7,683 bases of DNA from Lachnospiraceae bacterium (GCA_900759665.1 CAAEWE010000063.1:1-7683), one strand, 5' to 3'; shown: positions 1 to 6,505, counted from the first letter of the stretch. Translations and numbers: made by a program. Notes: generated from the letters alone by a model not told the origin.

Positions 1-48
1 TAACGGATTATGGAAAGTAATGCCACTGCTTTTTTAATAAAAATAAAA

Positions 49-83
49 CTGCGCCCCAGCCTTGGCAGGCCATCGCGCAGCGA
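49..83. repeat. Nested inverted repeat (hairpin) upstream of the GNAT gene
   Basis: CTGCGC (49-54) pairs with GCGCAG (75-80), and inside it GCCT (59-62) pairs with AGGC (67-70) around a TGGC loop. An alternative small hairpin is TCGC (73-76) with GCGA (80-83). The GC-rich block stands out from AT-rich flanks and is followed by only a weak T stretch (CGATTTTGTT). It could be the terminator of a gene left of the window, a leader structure for the acetyltransferase gene, or a structural end or transfer sequence of a mobile element. The pairing is read directly; the role is inference. Confidence 0.4.
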
Positions 84-119
84 TTTTGTTCAATCGAAAT
101 TTAAGGAGATGTGTATATT

Positions 120-608
120 ATGATTAAAAGAGTAGAAGAACAAGATATTGCTGGATGTGTAAAAGTAATAAAAGAAAGTTTTTCCACGGTTGCAAAAGAG
201 TTCGGTTTTACTGTTGAAAATGCGCCAGGATTTACAGCATTTGCAACAACAGAAGATAGATTAAAGTATCATTTGTTTGAAGAGCATAGACCTATGTATG
301 CTTTTTATGTCAAAGAGGATATTGTGGGATATTATTCTCTATTTGTGCAAGATAATAACGAGTGTGAATTAAATAATTTATCTGTAATACCTGCATATAG
401 ACATCAAGGAATTGGAGAGGAACTTTTAAAACATGCTTTTAAGATTGCGAAAGAATTAAATTGTAATAAGATTAACATTAGTATCGTTGAGGAAAATAAT
501 ATATTAAGAAAATGGTATGAGTCGTTTTATTTTGTACATATAGGTACACAAAAATTTGATTTCTTTCCATTTACATGTGGGTATATGGAAAGGAATTTAC
601 AATATTAA
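120..608 (+). CDS. GNAT family N-acetyltransferase
   Basis: This encodes a 162-residue GCN5-related N-acetyltransferase, a family that transfers an acetyl group from acetyl-CoA to an amine on a small molecule, peptide or protein in the cytoplasm. The acetyl-CoA-binding motif A is clear: beta-strand ELNNLSVIPAY, then the pyrophosphate loop RHQGIG (about residues 94-99) and the helix EELLKHAFKIAKEL. Motif B follows (INISIVEENNILRKWYESF, about 118-136). Length fits a single-domain GNAT. The ATG at 120 is preferred over an in-frame GTG at 111 because the AAGGAG at 103-108 sits 11 bases before the ATG but only 2 before the GTG. The substrate cannot be read from sequence; no aminoglycoside or streptothricin resistance signature is recognised. 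Its AT-rich codons (many AAA, GAA, ATA, TTA) differ from the minus-strand genes to the right. With the recombinase-like remnant downstream, this suggests it arrived by transfer. Confidence 0.85.
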   Translation: MIKRVEEQDIAGCVKVIKESFSTVAKEFGFTVENAPGFTAFATTEDRLKYHLFEEHRPMYAFYVKEDIVGYYSLFVQDNNECELNNLSVIPAYRHQGIGEELLKHAFKIAKELNCNKINISIVEENNILRKWYESFYFVHIGTQKFDFFPFTCGYMERNLQY

Positions 609-620
609 AATTGATATTTC

Positions 621-877
621 ATGAGTATGCTTGCAGATATTGAAGATGACATAGCCAGCACTTATGTGATGGAACATGAAACAGAGTTTATTGAAAAGGT
701 CCGCAGTACTATAGAAGTTCAACAGGAGAGCGAAGCTAAGTCACTGAAAAATCGTCTTTCCAGAGAGCAGAAACGCCGTAAACGTGCTTGATCCGTAGAA
801 AAGAACGTGAACAGGTGGAACAAGAGGCAAAAGAAAAAGAGTTATCTGAGGCAGTCGGCCAGACTGTCCCCAAATAA
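621..877 (+). pseudogene. Frameshifted 3' remnant, probably of a large serine recombinase
   Basis: An ATG at 621 opens a 56-codon frame ending in TGA at 789-791. It is rich in acidic and basic residues (MLADIEDDIAS, then HETEFIEKVRSTIE, then SLKNRLSREQKRRK). From 788 the frame offset by minus one continues with equally charged, coding-like sequence (LIRRKEREQVEQEAKEKEL) to TAA at 875-877. Restoring one T in the GCTTGATC at 786-793 would join both into about 85 residues, so a one-base deletion is the simplest explanation. The pattern 'HExEFIxKVR...QQ...AKxLK..L....KR' resembles the coiled-coil region after the catalytic part of large serine recombinases (DUF4368-type) in clostridial transposons. 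No catalytic domain is present and the frame is closed just upstream (TGA at 612-614), so only a tail survives. A relaxase or other mobilisation-protein tail is an alternative. The family assignment is from memory of such proteins and is uncertain. Confidence 0.4.
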
Positions 878-886
878 CCCTCAGAT
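832..886 (-). terminator. Rho-independent terminator of the tcdA-DUF3877-nhaC group
   Basis: Read on the minus strand, ATCTGAGG (886-879) pairs perfectly with CCTCAGAT (851-844). Inside it, CAGTC (866-862) pairs with GACTG (856-852) around a five-base loop. The stem is followed on the minus strand by AACTCTTTTTCTT, a T-rich tract. It begins about 25 bases after the nhaC stop codon. The polarity fits termination of the leftward transcript; read on the plus strand there is no T run after the stem. The same bases lie in the 3' part of the plus-strand recombinase-like remnant. Confidence 0.7.
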
Positions 887-910
887 GATGAAACTTGTCT
901 CTCTTTAAGG

Positions 911-2410
911 TCACGCTTTCTTCTGAAGCCATATCCGCATCCCGGTAAGCACTGCCAGCAGGATTGCTGCACTTAACAGAAGCACGATCCACCAGATCTG
1001 GATAAATGCTGCCAGAATATAGCCCACAACACAAACGGCCGCCACCACTGCCGCATAGGGAAGCTGTGTCGATACATGATTCATATGATTACACTGTGCC
1101 CCCGCCGAGGACATGACCGTTGTGTCCGAAATCGGGGACACATGATCACCACACACTGCTCCGGCCAAAACTGCAGACACGGAAATGATCATCATTTCCA
1201 TATGTCCCTGCTCCGGAAACATAGCAATCACGATCGGTACAAGAATCGCAAAGGTTCCCCAGCTTGTCCCTGTAGAAAATGCCAGAAAGATCGCTATCAC
1301 AAAAACGATCATCGGGATAAACAGGCTGGCGGATGCATTCTGTCCTACAACACCCTTAACGAATGTACTGATCTCCAAATGATCGCCAATCCCCTTCAAT
1401 GCCCATGCAAAGGTCAGGATCGCCATTGCCGGAACCATCAGACGAAAGCCCTCTACAAAGCTGTCCATAAAGTCCTGAAATGTCAGTACCTTTCGTGGCA
1501 GATACCAGATCATACAGAATAATATCGTGACAAGTCCCGCAAAGATCAGACTCCTCTCAGAATCGCAGCCGGAAAATGCAGCAACAACATTGGTCGCTCC
1601 CCCTAAAAAGCCGGTATAGATCATGGCTCCGATCGCAGATACGATCAACAATAAAACCGGCAGGATCAGATCCGCCACGCGCCCCTTTTCATTGACCTCT
1701 TCCTGCTTTTCCTCTTTGATATTCTCCGATCCGGAGGTAAAAAGATCTCCCCGTTCTGCATTGATCTCGTGCTTTTTCATCAGACCAAAATCGAATCCGG
1801 TCAGGATCAGATATAAGACCATGATCAAGGTCAGAATGGCATATAAATTATACGGAATCGTCCGCAGAAACAAACTGAATCCGGTCAGGGAGGATCCCTT
1901 CGGCACATAGGAATTTACTGCCGCCGCCCAGCTTGAAATCGGTGCAATAATGCAGACGGGAGCTGCCGTGGCATCAATGATATATGCCAGCTTTGCCCTT
2001 GATACCTTATAGCGGTCTGTCACCGGACGCATCACCGAACCTACAGTCAGACAATTAAAATAATCGTCCACAAAGATCAGTACCCCCAGTCCCATGGTGG
2101 ATAATAATGCAATTTTTTTATTTTTAATCTTGGAAATCGCCCACTTTCCATAGGCAGCAGAACCGCCGGAACGGGACATCAACACAACCACCATTCCGAG
2201 CATGACCATAAAAAATAAAATATTAATGTTCATGCTGTCCTTAATGGTATCAAAGATCACGGTAAATGCCGTCCATGGATGAAACTGTGCATACATAAAG
2301 GAACCTACTACGATCCCAACAAACAACGAACTGTAAACCTCTTTTGTGATCAATGCAAGTACGATCGCCAAAATTGGCGGCAGCAATGACCAGATTGTTC
2401 CTGTAAACAT
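911..2410 (-). CDS. nhaC: NhaC family Na+/H+ antiporter
   Basis: This encodes a 499-residue polytopic inner-membrane protein of the NhaC antiporter family, which exchanges cytoplasmic Na+ for external H+. Family features seen are the N-terminal helix beginning IWSLLPPILAIVLALITKE, the acidic motif FVDDYFN (D115, D116), SSWAA (159-163), TSWGT (382-386) and the highly typical GDHVSPISDTTVMSSAG near 421-437, followed by HVSTQLPYA. About a dozen hydrophobic stretches are visible, with one hydrophilic loop (about 210-247, rich in E and K) that splits the protein in two halves. The ATG at 2410 has GGGAG 9 bases upstream, within the 3' end of the preceding gene; the gap to that gene is 4 bases, so co-transcription and possibly coupled translation are likely. 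A terminator hairpin follows. Some NhaC-family members carry other substrates (for example malate-lactate exchange in MleN), so Na+/H+ exchange is a family-level prediction. Confidence 0.88.
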   Translation of the reverse strand: MFTGTIWSLLPPILAIVLALITKEVYSSLFVGIVVGSFMYAQFHPWTAFTVIFDTIKDSMNINILFFMVMLGMVVVLMSRSGGSAAYGKWAISKIKNKKIALLSTMGLGVLIFVDDYFNCLTVGSVMRPVTDRYKVSRAKLAYIIDATAAPVCIIAPISSWAAAVNSYVPKGSSLTGFSLFLRTIPYNLYAILTLIMVLYLILTGFDFGLMKKHEINAERGDLFTSGSENIKEEKQEEVNEKGRVADLILPVLLLIVSAIGAMIYTGFLGGATNVVAAFSGCDSERSLIFAGLVTILFCMIWYLPRKVLTFQDFMDSFVEGFRLMVPAMAILTFAWALKGIGDHLEISTFVKGVVGQNASASLFIPMIVFVIAIFLAFSTGTSWGTFAILVPIVIAMFPEQGHMEMMIISVSAVLAGAVCGDHVSPISDTTVMSSAGAQCNHMNHVSTQLPYAAVVAAVCVVGYILAAFIQIWWIVLLLSAAILLAVLTGMRIWLQKKA

Positions 2411-2414
2411 AATC

Positions 2415-2975
2415 TTACTCTCCCTTCACCGGAATAACCTCTCCAAAATCAAAATCCACATAATCCTCCGGAGTAAACCGGTGATAGATCACATGGCAGC
2501 CCTCAAAGGTGATGCAGTAACGGTAATCATTTGGTTTACTGTCCAGAAAATAGAACAGATAATCAAAATCATCCCCTGCATAACTGCCCTCAAACACCTG
2601 ATTGGAATACTGTGCAAACAAAGTTTCCACATCCTGCAGTGTGCAGCCGTGATGTGCGATCGTCTGAATAAATTTCACCAGAAAATCACCCTCTTCCTGA
2701 TGCTCGTGGACATACTCCACTCCCTCCGGTGGAATCTGAATGCAAAATCTTTCCTGTTTAGAAGATGCTGTAATCCCGCCAAAATGTGCTTTGGTGGCCT
2801 CTGAAAACTCCTTCATCCGCTCCAGCATTTCCTCCTCGGTGCAATCTACCTCCAGCAGATGATTCAGAGAGGATAACGGATAATACAGACGCAAAAGCTC
2901 CTTACGATAACCAAGCTTGACCTGCTCCTCCAGGATCAGGTCTCTCAAATTTTTTTCTAACTTTTCAATATTCAT
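2415..2975 (-). CDS. DUF3877-like protein of unknown function
   Basis: This encodes a 186-residue soluble, acidic protein with no signal peptide or membrane segment. It resembles DUF3877, an uncharacterised family from Clostridia; the match is from recall and not verified. The N-terminus is helical and charged (EKLEKNLRDLILEEQVKLGYRKE). The middle holds hydrophobic/charged blocks (GVEYVHEHQEEGDFLVKFI), and the C-terminal half is rich in aromatic and acidic residues (GDDFDYLFYFLDSKPND, YRFTPED-like end with VDFDFGEVIPV). No catalytic motif is recognised. It sits 18 bases after tcdA and 4 bases before nhaC, so all three are probably on one transcript. The ATG at 2975 has GAAGGG (2989-2994) 13 bases upstream, a rather long spacing, and this site overlaps the end of tcdA. 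A link to tRNA modification or sodium homeostasis would be guesswork. Confidence 0.75.
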   Translation of the reverse strand: MNIEKLEKNLRDLILEEQVKLGYRKELLRLYYPLSSLNHLLEVDCTEEEMLERMKEFSEATKAHFGGITASSKQERFCIQIPPEGVEYVHEHQEEGDFLVKFIQTIAHHGCTLQDVETLFAQYSNQVFEGSYAGDDFDYLFYFLDSKPNDYRYCITFEGCHVIYHRFTPEDYVDFDFGEVIPVKGE

Positions 2976-2993
2976 AATCGGATATCATCCCTT

Positions 2994-3764
2994 CTATTCT
3001 TGAACCGGCAACGGACCTGCCAGATCCTTCACAACCTCTCCGGCAATGATCAGTCCCGCTACAGATGGAACAAATGCCACACTACCCGGAATATCGCGGC
3101 GCTCTGTACATTTGTGCTTTGCCCCCGGCGGGCAGATGCAGTTTGTCCTGCAGCTGATGCTCATATCCTCCAAAGGACGAATAGACTTCTCGGTAGAATA
3201 AACCACCTTCAAATCCTTGACATTTCTTTTGCGAAGCTCCCGGCGCATGACTCTCGCCAGAGGACAGATTGTCGTATCGTAAATATCTGCCACCTGAAAC
3301 TTTGTCGGATCCAGCTTATTTCCTGCTCCCATGCTACTGATCACCGGCACGCCTGCTTCTTTCGCCCGCATAATAATGTCCAGCTTGGCGGTCACTGTAT
3401 CCACCGCATCCACCACATAGGAATACCCGGAAAAGTCAAATTCGTCTGCATTTTCCGGCAGATAAAAGCACTGCCTGACTTCCACCTGTACCTGTGGGTT
3501 AATATCAAGAATACGGTCACGCATCACATCTGTTTTATATTTTCCAACGGTACTGCGGGTTGCGATGATCTGACGGTTGAGATTGGTCAGACATACCTTA
3601 TCATCATCAACAAGTACAAAAGAACCCACACCGCTTCTGACAAGTGCCTCCACGACATAACCGCCGACACCGCCAATACCAAAAACTGCCACCTTTGCCG
3701 ATGCCAGCCGGTCAATTCCTTCCTTTCCCAATAAAAGCTGTGTTCTGGAAAACTGATTTAACAT
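2994..3764 (-). CDS. tcdA: tRNA threonylcarbamoyladenosine dehydratase (ThiF/E1-like)
   Basis: This encodes a 256-residue member of the ThiF/MoeB/E1 superfamily. TcdA uses ATP to cyclise t6A at position 37 of ANN-decoding tRNAs to ct6A in the cytoplasm. Seen here: the opening MLNQFSRTQLLLGKEGIDRL, the nucleotide-binding loop GIGGVGG (about 29-35), the acidic ATP/Mg segment VDDDKVCLTNLNRQ (53-66, with the conserved Arg), VVDAVDT (117-123), and GAGNKLDPTKF (about 146-156), which distinguishes TcdA from ThiF/MoeB. A cysteine-rich stretch at about 205-219 (C205, C209, C211, C219) may bind a metal. An in-frame ATG at 3776 would add four residues, but GAAAGG (3778-3783) is only 1 base from it. The ATG at 3764 is 13 bases from that site and gives the usual MLNQF start, so I prefer it, not firmly. 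It is the first gene of a three-gene group. Confidence 0.85.
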   Translation of the reverse strand: MLNQFSRTQLLLGKEGIDRLASAKVAVFGIGGVGGYVVEALVRSGVGSFVLVDDDKVCLTNLNRQIIATRSTVGKYKTDVMRDRILDINPQVQVEVRQCFYLPENADEFDFSGYSYVVDAVDTVTAKLDIIMRAKEAGVPVISSMGAGNKLDPTKFQVADIYDTTICPLARVMRRELRKRNVKDLKVVYSTEKSIRPLEDMSISCRTNCICPPGAKHKCTERRDIPGSVAFVPSVAGLIIAGEVVKDLAGPLPVQE

Positions 3765-3797
3765 ACTAATAACCATGCCTTTCTAATATTCTTACTC

Positions 3798-3806
3798 AGT
3801 GTACCA
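3798..3806 (-). promoter_or_regulatory. Possible extended -10 promoter for tcdA
   Basis: On the minus strand TGGTACACT gives a TGn extension and a -10-like TACACT, about 22-34 bases before the two candidate tcdA starts. No convincing -35 hexamer is present at 16-18 bases, so this is a weak call based on the extended -10 alone. The short palindrome GATAT-TATG-ATATC lies just upstream (about 3818-3831). Confidence 0.3.
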
Positions 3807-3892
3807 CAATCATTGATATTATGATATCCCCTTTTTCCTATTTTTAATGTATGGATCATATCTCCGGGAATTTTCAACTAAAAAAATACATA

Positions 3893-3975
3893 CGTGTCGT
3901 TTAGTGTGATTTTTTTATGTTTTTTCGTGTAATTTAGTGTGATTTTCGGATAACAATTTACACTAAATTACACGA
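3893..3975. repeat. Three-copy intergenic repeat with 16-bp perfect inverted repeat
   Basis: Copy A is at 3893-3913 and copy B at 3926-3946. They are direct repeats of CGTGTNNTTTAGTGTGATTT, differing at two positions, with starts 33 bases apart. Copy C is inverted at 3960-3975. TCGTGTAATTTAGTGT (3925-3940) and ACACTAAATTACACGA (3960-3975) are exact reverse complements with a 19-base spacer. The set lies 15-97 bases after the azlD stop and about 90-210 bases upstream of tcdA. Read on the minus strand the stem is followed by an A-rich tract rather than a T run, so it does not look like a terminator for azlD. Near-helical spacing (about 33 bases) is consistent with binding sites for a dimeric or multimeric protein, but an extragenic palindromic repeat is equally possible. 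Confidence 0.65.
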
Positions 3976-3989
3976 ATCATTAAATCCTC

Positions 3990-4316
3990 TTATACCATAA
4001 CCTGCAGAAGTACCATATAAAATGCCGTACTCCCCACAATGCTTAACAATGTATTCTTCTTCCAGAGATGGAGAAGCACGCAGACTCCCACCGCCAGAAG
4101 CTGGCAAAGTCCTGTCCCACCGAAATCCATCGGAACGGATTTCAGACAATACACGATCAGCACCGCCATGATCGCCGCCGGAAGGATTTTCCCCAGATAC
4201 CGAACTGCCGCCGGGATTTCCTGTTTTTTCCCAAGGAGGGTAAAGGGCAGTGCCCTCATAAAAAGAGTGCAGGCTGCCGCCAATGCAATTGCTGTCAATG
4301 CCTGAATATTACTCAT
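3990..4316 (-). CDS. azlD: AzlD family branched-chain amino acid exporter subunit
   Basis: This encodes a 108-residue protein with about four membrane segments (roughly 5-22, 37-56, 66-84, 88-106), the normal size and layout for AzlD. AzlD pairs with AzlC to export branched-chain amino acids and their analogues across the cytoplasmic membrane. The family-typical segment is FMRALPFTLLGKK followed by PAAVRYLGKILPAAIMAVL. The ATG at 4316 is chosen over the in-frame ATG at 4334 because GGGGAGG sits about 9 bases before it, inside the azlC coding sequence; the upstream ATG would place that site within its own codons and has no site of its own in view. The gene overlaps azlC by 8 bases, so translation is probably coupled. 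The repeat cluster follows its stop. Confidence 0.88.
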   Translation of the reverse strand: MSNIQALTAIALAAACTLFMRALPFTLLGKKQEIPAAVRYLGKILPAAIMAVLIVYCLKSVPMDFGGTGLCQLLAVGVCVLLHLWKKNTLLSIVGSTAFYMVLLQVMV

Positions 4317-5142
4317 CTTCCATAACCTCCCCACTCATCTTTCCACGTACCGCCAAAAGAATTCCCGATACCAGAATCAGCGTCGGCAGTAAAAAATAAT
4401 CCGGTCCCATAGCCAGAAGAAGCACCACACCGCAGCCAAGTCCCAAAAGTGCCGGTATATGGCTTTTCGCTGCTTTCCACTGGTCCACAAATATCGTCAC
4501 AAACAATGCCGTCATGCAAAAGTCAATCCCCTCCAGTCCCACCGGGATCAGCTGGCCGATCACGCCTCCCACCACCGCTCCGGTCATCCAGCTTATCCTG
4601 GAAAACAAAGCGATCCAAAACATTTCATCATGCATCTGATTGGCTGCGGGATTTTCTTTCCGACTTTCCTCCGCAATAGCAGTTTCCTTCTGCAACGGAT
4701 TCTCACTGCTTTTTCCCTTTGCCTTCTGCTCCTGCTCCATCCGCAGGGCACAGTTTGCCGCATAGGTCTCATCGGTCATAGTATGCACCATATAGGGATA
4801 ACGTTTTCCCATCTTTGGAAAGTCCTCCACAAAGGTCAGCCCATAAAAAAACTGGCGGCTGTTCATAAATAATGCCGTGAGACCGATGGTGAGAAGAGAC
4901 GCAGCGCTGCTTAAAAATGTGATCAGAACAAACTGGAATGCCCCGGTATAAACCGTCATACTCACAAGCAGAGACCAGCCCCAGCGATAGCCCGCCTCCT
5001 GCATTAAAAGCCCATAGGACATGCTCACAAATAAATAACTCCCAATAATGGGCAAAGCCCGCCAGAATGCCTGACGGACTGTGTCCTTATGAAATATTCT
5101 CCGTTGTTTTGCATTGTTTTCTTTTTTACTGAATATTTCCAT
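4309..5142 (-). CDS. azlC: AzlC family branched-chain amino acid exporter
   Basis: This encodes a 277-residue polytopic membrane protein, the large subunit of the AzlCD exporter. Typical AzlC features are QAFWRALPIIGSYLFVSMSYG (about 24-44), a helix with YTGAFQFVLITFL (65-77), the NSRQFFYGLTF motif (94-104), and MVHTMTDETYA (118-128). After that comes a hydrophilic, charged stretch at about 134-173 (rich in E, K, Q and S) with no counterpart I recall in the usual 220-250 residue family members. Membrane segments resume at 174-200, 208-221, 228-246 and 248-266. The N-terminus is basic (KKENNAKQRR), consistent with a cytoplasmic location. The ATG at 5142 has GGAG (5150-5153) 7 bases upstream, inside the preceding gene. 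The reading frame overlaps that gene by 17 bases and azlD by 8, so all three are almost certainly co-transcribed. Confidence 0.88.
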   Translation of the reverse strand: MEIFSKKENNAKQRRIFHKDTVRQAFWRALPIIGSYLFVSMSYGLLMQEAGYRWGWSLLVSMTVYTGAFQFVLITFLSSAASLLTIGLTALFMNSRQFFYGLTFVEDFPKMGKRYPYMVHTMTDETYAANCALRMEQEQKAKGKSSENPLQKETAIAEESRKENPAANQMHDEMFWIALFSRISWMTGAVVGGVIGQLIPVGLEGIDFCMTALFVTIFVDQWKAAKSHIPALLGLGCGVVLLLAMGPDYFLLPTLILVSGILLAVRGKMSGEVMEDE

Positions 5143-6478
5143 AATCTTTCTCCATATAGATACTCAATCTTCCTTTTTTGCGTTGTTCTAATTGCCCGGA
5201 GCTGCATAATTCCTTGAGAATCCGAAACGCCTTTGTAGAGCCTGCTCCAAGAAGCTTTTCCGCCTCTTTTCTGGTGATTACTTTGTGCTTCCTGACATAA
5301 TCGAGAAGCCGCTGCTTTTCATCCGGAACAGACATCATATAATTTACAGGAACCTCCCGAACCACAAAAGGAAGCTCTTCTATTTCTTCATTTCGATTAG
5401 GTAACGTCACCCTGAAAACGCCTTTGGCTGTTTCAAACTTTGGCTGCTCCTTCCGGTTTTTATATGCTCTTTGAATCCTCCCGATGCCGGTTCCATAGCT
5501 CTCGATCAGCTTCATACGATAGAATACCGCCGCCAGACCCGGATTTCTCGACTGGGAAACTCCAAGAAAAATGGAATTGATCTCCAGTCCCGGAACCAGA
5601 CCTCCCAAAGAAACAAATTCCATCCGGTCCTCATAAATATTGATCAGATTACTTCCACTAAAGGAATAGTCTCTGTGAACGATACTGTTAAGCAGGACCT
5701 CCCGGATAGCCTCCTCCGGATAGTCCCTGGTATCGGTCCGTTCTAACCCGGAAAAGCTCGCTTTTGTTTTATTGACCATGTCAACATATTGGTAAACATC
5801 CTCCAACTGCTTTAGAAGAGAACCCGAAAACTCTTTGCGATCCCGGAAAATCTCTTTGTCTTTTCCCTGAAATAATGCTATTTTAGTCGTCACCTCACAC
5901 TGATCAGACAACAACAAAGCCAGATTGGTATACAGTCCGTCCTCCCCGATCAATTTCAGTGTCCGCATCTGGGCATCTCCAATCTCAAATCCCCTGAGCT
6001 CCATTTCCCGGTAGAATTCCCGAAAGGTCAGTTCCTGTGTCATACTCCGGCACAACTCAAAGGATCTTCCGCTGTTCTGAAGAAGCATCTCCCGGATTCC
6101 TTCCTCCGTCATAGGCTGTGAAGAACTGCCCTTTCTAACATATACACCTCCGGGCTTCAATCCCTTTTCCCTCAAATAATACGGACGATTTGTCCCGGTT
6201 GTGATCTGAATTTCGATCACATTTCTGCCCTCGATAGCAACACTGTCCACCCTGACAAAAGGCATAACATCCGGCGCAATCGCATCTTTCAGGGAATTCA
6301 CAATGCGAAGCATAACCTCATCCGGATCATCTACCCCCTTGACAGCACCATCATTGCATATCCCAACAAAAACAGTGCCTCCCTCAGCATTTGCAAATGC
6401 AATTACTTCTTTTTTTATATCTGAAACATATTCCTGCTTATATTCTATATTTAACTTCTCACCTGACGTCTCGCTCAT
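5126..6478 (-). CDS. Schlafen/AlbA_2 ATP-binding protein, probable transcriptional regulator
   Basis: This encodes a 450-residue three-part protein. Residues about 7-130 form an AlbA_2/Schlafen-type domain: EYKQE, then AFANAEGGTVFVGICNDG (27-44), then VYVRKGSSSQPMTEEGI (112-128). Residues about 250-345 are an HATPase_c_4-like domain: EEAIREVLLNSIVHRDYS (255-272, N-box-like with N264, H268, R269, D270), IYEDRMEFVSLGGL (281-294), and RNPGLA...ESYGTGIGRI (311-335). Residues about 385-445 form a winged helix-turn-helix (ITRKEAEKLLGAGSTKAFRIL). Such proteins are widely annotated as ATP-dependent transcriptional regulators, though the Schlafen domain can act as an RNase in some relatives. The ATG at 6478 has AAGGAG 7 bases upstream and a strong promoter just before it. 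The 17-base overlap with azlC suggests it works with or controls the exporter; that link is inference. Confidence 0.88.
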   Translation of the reverse strand: MSETSGEKLNIEYKQEYVSDIKKEVIAFANAEGGTVFVGICNDGAVKGVDDPDEVMLRIVNSLKDAIAPDVMPFVRVDSVAIEGRNVIEIQITTGTNRPYYLREKGLKPGGVYVRKGSSSQPMTEEGIREMLLQNSGRSFELCRSMTQELTFREFYREMELRGFEIGDAQMRTLKLIGEDGLYTNLALLLSDQCEVTTKIALFQGKDKEIFRDRKEFSGSLLKQLEDVYQYVDMVNKTKASFSGLERTDTRDYPEEAIREVLLNSIVHRDYSFSGSNLINIYEDRMEFVSLGGLVPGLEINSIFLGVSQSRNPGLAAVFYRMKLIESYGTGIGRIQRAYKNRKEQPKFETAKGVFRVTLPNRNEEIEELPFVVREVPVNYMMSVPDEKQRLLDYVRKHKVITRKEAEKLLGAGSTKAFRILKELCSSGQLEQRKKGRLSIYMEKDYGNIQ

Positions 6479-6505
6479 TCTTTCTCTCCTTTCTCACTTT
6501 TTATC

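Noticed and set aside
10..123. Short plus-strand frame starting at ATG 10
   Set aside because: No ribosome binding site, passes through the GC-rich hairpin and overlaps the start of the GNAT gene; no recognisable product.
3000..3734. Long plus-strand frame opposite tcdA
   Set aside because: It is an antisense shadow of tcdA, whose minus-strand product has full family motifs; the plus product is rich in C, H and R with no recognisable domain.
3947..3959. CGGATAACAATTT, identical to 13 bases of the E. coli lac operator
   Set aside because: The other half-site is missing at the required spacing, the surrounding sequence is unrelated to the lac region and fits the native repeat array; a chance match or a mere LacI-like half-site.
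3925..3975. Inverted repeat as the intrinsic terminator of azlD
   Set aside because: The stem is AT-rich and is followed on the minus strand by an A-rich tract, not T; the polarity is wrong for leftward termination.
3893..3975. CRISPR-like array
   Set aside because: Only three copies, one inverted, with 12-19 base spacers and no cas genes nearby.
5126..6478. Schlafen-like gene as part of an anti-phage defence island
   Set aside because: No nuclease, toxin or other defence gene adjoins it; the overlap with azlCD and the C-terminal winged helix favour a regulatory role.
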